From NCBI GenBank assembly GCA_947177085.1, contig CAMWTD010000057.1, positions 1 to 10,069 on the forward strand: a stretch of DNA of 10,069 nt, in the 5' to 3' direction. The stretch is from an uncultured Desulfovibrio sp. (GTDB taxonomy: Bacteria; Desulfobacterota; Desulfovibrionia; Desulfovibrionales; Desulfovibrionaceae). The translations under genes were made by a program, and so were the position numbers. Of the stretch, positions 1-4,449 are shown piece after piece; within the stretch, counting starts at the first letter, position 1, and each line of letters starts with the position of its first letter. The notes under the pieces are model-generated. The model ran no database searches, was not told where the DNA came from, and saw only the letters and a list, made by a program, of their open reading frames with translations.

Positions 1-630
1 GAATTTTTTGCGTTACAGGATGCAGAACTCACGGAACAGAACGAAAAAAAGGGGTGGGGGGAGCTTTCCGAGATCCCGTCCTCCCCTCTGTCGCCGCATT
101 TGCGCCTCTGGCGCGGGGACATCACGCGCCTGGCAGTCGATGGCATCGTCAATGCCGCCAATAGCCAGCTCCTCGGCTGTTTTCACCCGCTCCACAACTG
201 CATCGACAATATTATCCATTCCGGCGCGGGCTTGCAGTTGCGTGCCGAGTGCAGGCGGCTCATGCGGGCGCAAGGCCATGAGGAACCTGCGGGAAGCGCA
301 AAAATCACCGGGGCCTATAACCTGCCGGCCAAGTGGGTGCTCCACACGGTGGGCCCGATTGTGGAGGGGCCGGAACCAACGCCGCTACAATGCCGCCAGT
401 TGGCAAGCTGCTATACGTCGTGCCTGGATCTGGCGCGTCGCCATGGGCTCAAATCCGTCGCCTTTTGCTGCATTTCCACGGGCGTTTTTCACTTTCCCCA
501 GGAACTTGCGGCCAGGATCGCCGTGGAAGCGGTACGCGACTTCCTGCGCGAGCGGCATTTCGACACAGTGATTTTTGATGTCTTCACTGACGCCGATGAA
601 AACCTTTATCGCGCATTGCTGAGGTATTGA
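1..630 (+). CDS. Zinc-type macrodomain protein, ADP-ribosyl hydrolase linked to SirTM (5' end cut by window edge)
   Basis: The likely role is to remove ADP-ribose that the neighbouring sirtuin attaches to a protein target. The frame is open from base 1, so the gene starts upstream. 209 residues are visible, against roughly 260-270 in the SirTM-linked macrodomains I recall. A TTG or ATG-like start near base 100 is unlikely because the frame continues leftwards without a stop. Counting from the first visible codon, the macrodomain opens at about residue 36 with RGDIT and has the ADP-ribose-binding NAAN at 51-54. It then has GCFHPLHNCIDN at 59-70, and the phosphate-loop-like ISTGVFHFP is near residues 160-170. 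The Cys60, His65 and Cys67 cluster matches the extra metal-site loop of zinc-dependent macrodomains, so zinc use is inferred from family resemblance. The stop is one base before the sirtuin ATG, and GAGG near the end of this gene serves as that gene's ribosome binding site. Confidence 0.9.
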   Translation, partial: EFFALQDAELTEQNEKKGWGELSEIPSSPLSPHLRLWRGDITRLAVDGIVNAANSQLLGCFHPLHNCIDNIIHSGAGLQLRAECRRLMRAQGHEEPAGSAKITGAYNLPAKWVLHTVGPIVEGPEPTPLQCRQLASCYTSCLDLARRHGLKSVAFCCISTGVFHFPQELAARIAVEAVRDFLRERHFDTVIFDVFTDADENLYRALLRY

Positions 631-631
631 A

Positions 632-1498
632 ATGGACGCGCTTGAGCGGGTGGCCGCCGCCCTCGCCACGGCCCCCGCCGTCCTCATCGGCGGCGGTGCG
701 GGCCTGTCGGCCGCCGCCGGCATAGACTATTCCGGCGAGGCTTTTCGGCGCGCGTTTGCGGACTATATTGCGCGCTACGGTTTTTCCGATCTCTATTCTT
801 CCGGTTTCTATCCTTTTCCGACGGAGGCGGAGCGCTGGGCCTATTGGGCACGGCATGTGGAGTATGCCGCCGTAAAGCCCCCGGCCATGCCGCTCTATGT
901 CCGCCTCCTGGAGCTCGTGCGGGACAAGGAGTATTTTGTCATCACCACCAATGTGGACGCGCAGTTTGAAAAGGCGGGGTTTGCCCCCCGGCGTCTCTTC
1001 GCGGTGCAGGGCGACTATCGGGAAATGCAGTGCGCAAGAGCCTGCCACCAGAAGGTCTATTCCAATCTGGACGCCGTGAAGAGGATTTTGGCAGCGACGC
1101 GGGACCTCACCATTCCCGAAAGCCTGACGCCCCGTTGCCCCGTATGCGGCGGCAGGATGGAAATGCACCTGCGGATGGATGAACACTTTATCGAAGATGA
1201 GAAGTGGCACAAGGCCGCGCGCCGCTATGAGGAATTCCTGTCCAGGCACGCCAGGGGGGAAATCGTCCTGCTGGAGCTGGGGGTGGGCTTCAATACGCCC
1301 ACCATCATCCGCTATCCTTATGAGGAACTGACCTTCTTCAACCAGGCCGCGCTGCTGGTGCGCATGAACCAGGAAGTGGTCCCCCCGCGTCTGCCTATCC
1401 AGTCCCGGACGGTGAATCTGGCGGAACCCATGCAAGCAGTTGTGTCACAACTGCTTGCGGCAAAACAGAAAGATCGCTCGGCAGGCGAAAGGGCGTGA
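632..1498 (+). CDS. Class M sirtuin (SirTM), NAD-dependent protein ADP-ribosyltransferase
   Basis: This is a 288-residue Rossmann-fold sirtuin. Class M sirtuins transfer ADP-ribose from NAD+ to a protein, in studied cases a lipoylated GcvH-like carrier, rather than mainly deacetylating. The NAD-binding GAGLS is at 22-26, followed by the AGIDYSG segment. TTNVD is at 105-109, where classical sirtuins have QN(V/I)D. VQGDY at 125-129 puts Gln126 where deacetylating sirtuins have the catalytic His, a hallmark of SirTM. Four cysteines, Cys134, Cys138, Cys169 and Cys172 (CPVC), fit the sirtuin zinc ribbon. Asn107 and Gln126 are the expected active-site residues. The ATG follows GAGG by seven bases and lies one base after the macrodomain stop, so the two are almost certainly co-translated. 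The last 22 codons carry a strong palindrome. Class assignment is firm; the target protein is not visible here. Confidence 0.93.
   Translation: MDALERVAAALATAPAVLIGGGAGLSAAAGIDYSGEAFRRAFADYIARYGFSDLYSSGFYPFPTEAERWAYWARHVEYAAVKPPAMPLYVRLLELVRDKEYFVITTNVDAQFEKAGFAPRRLFAVQGDYREMQCARACHQKVYSNLDAVKRILAATRDLTIPESLTPRCPVCGGRMEMHLRMDEHFIEDEKWHKAARRYEEFLSRHARGEIVLLELGVGFNTPTIIRYPYEELTFFNQAALLVRMNQEVVPPRLPIQSRTVNLAEPMQAVVSQLLAAKQKDRSAGERA
1432..1458. repeat. 27-nt perfect palindrome inside the 3' end of the sirtuin gene
   Basis: Arms GCAAGCAGTTGTG and CACAACTGCTTGC are exact reverse complements separated by a single T. As RNA it would fold into a hairpin of about 11-12 base pairs with a 3-5 base loop on either strand. 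It covers codons 267-276 of the 288-codon sirtuin. Neither strand has a U-run after the stem, so it is not a canonical intrinsic terminator. It lies about 80 bases past the stop of the convergent ACT gene. It could be a 3'-end-protecting or transcript-separating hairpin, or a protein-binding site. The symmetry is directly seen; the role is unknown. Confidence 0.85.
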
Positions 1499-1537
1499 CA
1501 GCCAGGCGGGGAAGGGCGCGGAAGCGCGGGGATTGCC

Positions 1538-1969
1538 TTAAATCTCGCAGAGGCGCTGCGCCGGAATGATGGTGAATTCGTGGCGCTTCAGCAGCTCCAC
1601 AGCCTCATCCACCTTGTCGAAGCGGAAAATCATCACGGCGCGGCCTTCCTCCTGCTGGATGAAGGCGTACATGTATTCCACATTGATGCCGTTCTTTGAG
1701 ACGAGCTGCAACACGCTGTCAAGGCCGCCCGGCTTGTCCGGCACCTCCACGGCCACCACGCTCGTGCGCCCGAGGGTGAAGCCCTTTTCCTTGAGGACTG
1801 TCTTGGCCTTTTCATGGTCGCAGACGATCATCCTGAGGATGCCGAAATCCGAGGTGTCGGCCAGGGAAAGCGCGCGGATGTTGAGGCCCGCTTCGGCAAG
1901 GGTGTGGATCACCTCGGCAAGGCGACCGGCGCGGTTCTCCAGAAAAACGGACAGTTGCTCTGCCTTCAT
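1538..1969 (-). CDS. Tandem ACT-domain protein (COG4747-like)
   Basis: This is a 143-residue soluble protein made almost entirely of two ACT domains, roughly residues 1-67 and 70-138. The first opens with LSVFLENRAGRLAEV and the second with AVEVPDKPGGLDSVLQL. Both show the ligand-loop pattern (N/K-x-G/P-G-x-L) of ACT folds that bind amino acids or similar small molecules. No catalytic domain is attached, so a regulatory or sensor role is inferred and the ligand is unknown. The ATG at 1969 is chosen over one 24 bases upstream because AAAGGA sits seven bases before it. The longer start would also overlap the tatA stop. It follows tatA by 23 bp and probably shares its promoter. In related bacteria I associate such proteins with phenylacetate-CoA ligase genes, but none is present here. 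Confidence 0.85.
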   Translation of the reverse strand: MKAEQLSVFLENRAGRLAEVIHTLAEAGLNIRALSLADTSDFGILRMIVCDHEKAKTVLKEKGFTLGRTSVVAVEVPDKPGGLDSVLQLVSKNGINVEYMYAFIQQEEGRAVMIFRFDKVDEAVELLKRHEFTIIPAQRLCEI

Positions 1970-1992
1970 GGTCAATCCTTTTGGCCGGGGCA

Positions 1993-2199
1993 TCAGGCCT
2001 TGTGCGTATCGTCGTGGCTGGCGGGATTTTTCTTTTCCTGCGCCGTAATGTCGATCTCGTCCGGCTCGGAAGAGGCGCGCCGGAAATTCTTGATGGCCCG
2101 GCCCAGGCCGCCGCCAATATCCTTCAACTTCTTCGCGCCGAAAATCAGGAGGACAATGAGCAGGATGAGCAGGATCTGGTTGGGGCCGACGCTGAACAT
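1993..2199 (-). CDS. tatA: TatA/E-family twin-arginine translocase subunit
   Basis: This is a 68-residue inner-membrane protein. TatA oligomers form the passage through which the Tat system exports folded proteins, after the TatBC receptor has bound the cargo. It has the TatA layout: a short N-terminus with polar Gln8, one short hydrophobic helix at about 9-20, and the hinge Phe20-Gly21 followed by Lys23-Lys24-Leu25. An amphipathic helix (about 25-42) and a charged tail complete it. Gln8 and Phe20-Gly21 fall at the same numbers as in E. coli TatA. GGAGG lies seven bases before the ATG. There is no tatB or tatC in the window, so it must work with subunits encoded elsewhere. A TatB identity is less likely because the protein is short and lacks the long C-terminal helix. 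It is followed by the ACT gene. Confidence 0.92.
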   Translation of the reverse strand: MFSVGPNQILLILLIVLLIFGAKKLKDIGGGLGRAIKNFRRASSEPDEIDITAQEKKNPASHDDTHKA

Positions 2200-2247
2200 G
2201 CGGATGCCTCCGGGAGGTTTTACGAAAAGGAACGTACCTTTGGAATA

Positions 2248-2276
2248 AGTATATGGAGTCAGCGCCGCGAGGTCAA
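2248..2276 (-). promoter_or_regulatory. Sigma70-type promoter for tatA and the ACT gene
   Basis: Read on the minus strand, a -35 box TTGACC (2271-2276) and a -10 box TATACT (2248-2253) are separated by exactly 17 bases. Each matches consensus at five of six positions. Transcription would start near 2241, giving a leader of about 42 bases before the tatA ATG. The -35 box and spacer lie inside the last codons of the upstream peptidase gene, which ends at 2259. AT-rich sequence around the -10 stands out from the GC-rich surroundings. No experiment supports it here. Confidence 0.7.
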
Positions 2277-3200
2277 GGCGCTCTTCCCGGAAGCGCGCTT
2301 TTTCACGTGCCCGATGGCCGCGGTGGGGCCGAGGCGCGCCCTGTCGAGGCTCGCCTGTACCTTTTTGGGGTCCCGCGGCTGGCGAAAACCCGCTTCAAGC
2401 AACTGGCGCGCGGCGGCGTCCCGCTGCTCACGGCTCGCGGCCCCCATCACCACGGCGAGCAGCCGGGTCTTGCCCCGGCTGGCCGTGACCACCAGATTAT
2501 AGCCCGAGGCAACTGTCCAGCCGGTTTTCAGGCCGTTGACGCCGTTCATGCTCCCCAAAAGGGCATTGGTGTTGCGCAGGGGGAGCCCGCGGTGCAGGAA
2601 ATAGCGCATCCCGTGGAAGCGCATGGCGGTGGGGTGCGCCTTGAGATAGGCCTGGCAAAGGCGCATCATGTCGCGCGCGCTCGTCTTTTGCCCGGCGGCC
2701 GGCAGCCCCGTGGGGTTCTTGAAGGTGGTACGGCTGAGGCCCAGGCGGCGCGCCCTGCCGTTCATCTGGCGCACAAAGGCGCGCGTGTCGCCGCCCACGC
2801 GGCTTGCCACGGTCATGGCCGCGTCATTGCCCGAAACCACGGCCATGCCCGCCAACAGGCGCACCAGCGGAACAGAGTCACCGGCCGCGAGGTGCATGGA
2901 GGAGCCCCCCACGGATGCGGCCGCGGCGGGCACGCGCACCTTGGTATCCAGCCTGAGGCGGCGCGCCTTCACGGCATCCATGGCGAGATACATGGTCATG
3001 ATCTTGGTGAGCGAGGCCGGGGGGATGGGGCTGTCGGCATTTTTTTCATACAGGACGCGGCCGGAATCGAGATTGACCAGGATGGCGGCTCGCGCGGGCA
3101 AGGCGGAGGCGCGCGCCGTATCCGCGGCCAATACAAGGCCTGCAACGGGGAGGAACCACATGAGGAGGAGAGCGCAGAGGCGATGCCAATTTCGTCGCAT
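2259..3200 (-). CDS. Secreted D-alanyl-D-alanine carboxypeptidase/endopeptidase, peptidase family S11
   Basis: This penicillin-binding-protein-type serine peptidase trims peptidoglycan stem peptides or cross-links in the periplasm. It has 313 residues. A basic-hydrophobic signal peptide covers about residues 1-31, with a likely cut after an Ala-Arg-Ala segment. The three active-site motifs are in order and well spaced: SLTK at 63-66 (nucleophile Ser63), SGN at 123-125 and KTG at 225-227. The protein ends about 85 residues after KTG in a Lys/Arg-rich tail. It has no room for the PBP5 C-terminal domain and no amphipathic membrane anchor, and in size and layout is closer to PBP7/PbpG endopeptidases than to DacA. 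The activity (carboxypeptidase or endopeptidase) cannot be decided from sequence. A GGAG lies four bases before the ATG. The AI-2E gene ends 12 bp upstream, so the two are probably co-transcribed. Confidence 0.92.
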   Translation of the reverse strand: MRRNWHRLCALLLMWFLPVAGLVLAADTARASALPARAAILVNLDSGRVLYEKNADSPIPPASLTKIMTMYLAMDAVKARRLRLDTKVRVPAAAASVGGSSMHLAAGDSVPLVRLLAGMAVVSGNDAAMTVASRVGGDTRAFVRQMNGRARRLGLSRTTFKNPTGLPAAGQKTSARDMMRLCQAYLKAHPTAMRFHGMRYFLHRGLPLRNTNALLGSMNGVNGLKTGWTVASGYNLVVTASRGKTRLLAVVMGAASREQRDAAARQLLEAGFRQPRDPKKVQASLDRARLGPTAAIGHVKKRASGKSALTSRR

Positions 3201-3212
3201 GGGGCTCCAAGG

Positions 3213-4313
3213 CTATGGCCGGTAATAGCGGTTGGCCTCTTCCACGGATTGCATGGCAAAGGCGAGAAGCACGGGCCCGGCGATGAGCCCCACCGCGCCG
3301 AAGGCGCTCAGGCCGCACAGGATGGCGAGGATAAGGACGAGGAAGGGCGCATTGATGCCCTGGCGCAAGAAGAAGGGCCGGAGCACATTGTCCACGCCCG
3401 CCACGGCCAGGATGCCCCACAGGGCGAGGCCGACGGCGGCCATGGTCTTGCCGCTGAACCAGAGGGAGATGCAGAGGGGGGCCCAGACGATGGCCGTGCC
3501 CACCATGGGGATGGGCGCGACAAGCGTGGCAAGCATCCCCCAGAAGGCCGGCTGGTTCACCCCGGCCACGGCGAAGCCCACGCCGCAGAGAGCCCCCTGG
3601 GCCAGCGCCACCAGAACGATGCCGAGCATGATGGCCTTGAGCGCCCGGTGGATGGCCGTGGTGAAGCGGGCCAGCAATTCCTGCGGGATGTGGAAGATGC
3701 GGCAGGTTACTTTGCGGATGCGTCGAGAATAGACCGTGAATAACACCGTGAGCATGAGAAAGAGGAACAGCGTCCATAACACAGTCATGGTGCTTCCAAC
3801 AAAGCCGAAACTCCGGCTCACCAGCATACCCACGGCATCGCTGAAGAGCGTGTCGATATTGTCGACGGCTTCGTTGAGGGCCTTCTCGATGCTGGGATAT
3901 TCCGCAAGGCTGCGGCGCACCGCATGGATATACTCCAGCCAGTGCGGCGGGAGCTGGAAATTGTTGGCCTGAAGTTCCCGCAGGCGCGCAAGCCCGGCCA
4001 CGGCCTGCGGCGAGACGAGGAGCGCCAGTACCGCCACGGGGGTCAGCAGGCTTGAAACTATCACCGCCACATAGCCGATCAGCGGCACGGAGCTGGACAC
4101 GGCCATCAGGAGCCTGCGGCGGCGCGAATCCGGCGTGGTCTGTTCCAGGTGCATCCGCCACATGCCGGTTTCCCGCCGCAGGCGGCGATAGAGCGGCAGC
4201 GTGAGGCAGGAAAGGCAGGCCGCCATGAAGATGGTAATGGGATTGGGCCAGAGCAGCAGGTACAGGGCCAGCGCACCCAGAAGATAGAGTAAACGCGGCA
4301 GCGGAAAGGTCAT
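3213..4313 (-). CDS. AI-2E/PerM family membrane transporter (PF01594)
   Basis: This 366-residue polytopic inner-membrane protein fits a family exporting small molecules or ions. Named members include TqsA (autoinducer-2), YdiK and PerM, but substrate cannot be assigned from family membership. Two hydrophobic segments lie within residues 1-40 and a further pair at about 68-115. A mostly soluble helical stretch with several acidic and aromatic residues follows, then a helix near 170-195. The conserved C-terminal block runs from about residue 215 to 355. It contains the family's PIPMVGTAIVW segment, a DNVLRPFF loop and the final GLIAGPVLLAFA helix. Length is typical. AAGGAA sits five bases before the ATG. 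It starts 136 bp after addB, so it may begin a new transcript that also includes the peptidase gene. Confidence 0.9.
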   Translation of the reverse strand: MTFPLPRLLYLLGALALYLLLWPNPITIFMAACLSCLTLPLYRRLRRETGMWRMHLEQTTPDSRRRRLLMAVSSSVPLIGYVAVIVSSLLTPVAVLALLVSPQAVAGLARLRELQANNFQLPPHWLEYIHAVRRSLAEYPSIEKALNEAVDNIDTLFSDAVGMLVSRSFGFVGSTMTVLWTLFLFLMLTVLFTVYSRRIRKVTCRIFHIPQELLARFTTAIHRALKAIMLGIVLVALAQGALCGVGFAVAGVNQPAFWGMLATLVAPIPMVGTAIVWAPLCISLWFSGKTMAAVGLALWGILAVAGVDNVLRPFFLRQGINAPFLVLILAILCGLSAFGAVGLIAGPVLLAFAMQSVEEANRYYRP

Positions 4314-4351
4314 GGGTCTTCCTTATGCATCCCCGCGCGGACTCGCCCGGG

Positions 4352-4375
4352 GGCGCAGCGCGTGCGCCGATTTTT
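4352..4375 (+). terminator. Possible intrinsic terminator on the + strand, antisense to the local genes
   Basis: On the plus strand GGCGCA (4352-4357), a five-base loop, then TGCGCC (4363-4368) form a six-pair all-strong stem apart from one A-U. GA and five Ts (4371-4375) follow. The orientation is opposite to the genes on both sides, so it would stop antisense transcription leaving the AI-2E region towards addB. The stem is short and could be chance in GC-rich sequence. Confidence 0.3.
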
Positions 4376-4401
4376 ATCAGGGTGGTGAGTATGTATCAGC
4401 C

Positions 4402-4418
4402 TTGGCCCTTCCTGCCAA
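4402..4418. repeat. Inverted repeat TTGGC-N7-GCCAA upstream of the AI-2E gene
   Basis: Five-base arms TTGGC (4402-4406) and GCCAA (4414-4418) are exact inverted copies with a seven-base spacer, 17 nt in all. They lie about 90 bp before the AI-2E start and 30-50 bp after the addB stop. The geometry suits a dimeric regulator operator. A weak TTGGCA-17-TACATA promoter-like pair on the minus strand overlaps it. Both readings are tentative. The rest of this 136-bp gap shows nothing I can name. Confidence 0.25.
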
Positions 4419-4449
4419 GTGCTGCGGCCGCGTCGGGGGCCGGGACGCT

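Noticed and set aside
8..571. 187-codon open frame overlapping the macrodomain gene in another frame
   Set aside because: It is Arg/Ser-rich with no family resemblance, while the overlapping frame encodes a clear macrodomain.
1516..1527. Small GCGC-GGAA-GCGC hairpin in the convergent gap between the sirtuin and ACT genes
   Set aside because: It has only four base pairs and no T-run after it on either strand, so it cannot be supported as a terminator.
1970..1993. Upstream ATG giving the ACT protein eight extra residues
   Set aside because: The extension overlaps the tatA stop, lacks a ribosome binding site and adds residues that do not look like part of the ACT fold. The inner ATG has AAAGGA at good spacing.
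2226..2241. AAAGG/CCTTT inverted repeat in the tatA leader
   Set aside because: The five-pair weak stem overlaps the predicted transcription start, too little to call a riboswitch or attenuator.
2253..3743. 496-codon plus-strand open frame opposite the peptidase and AI-2E genes
   Set aside because: It is rich in Gly, His, Ala and Arg with no recognisable domain and spans two well-supported minus-strand genes. It is a reverse-strand shadow typical of GC-rich codon usage.
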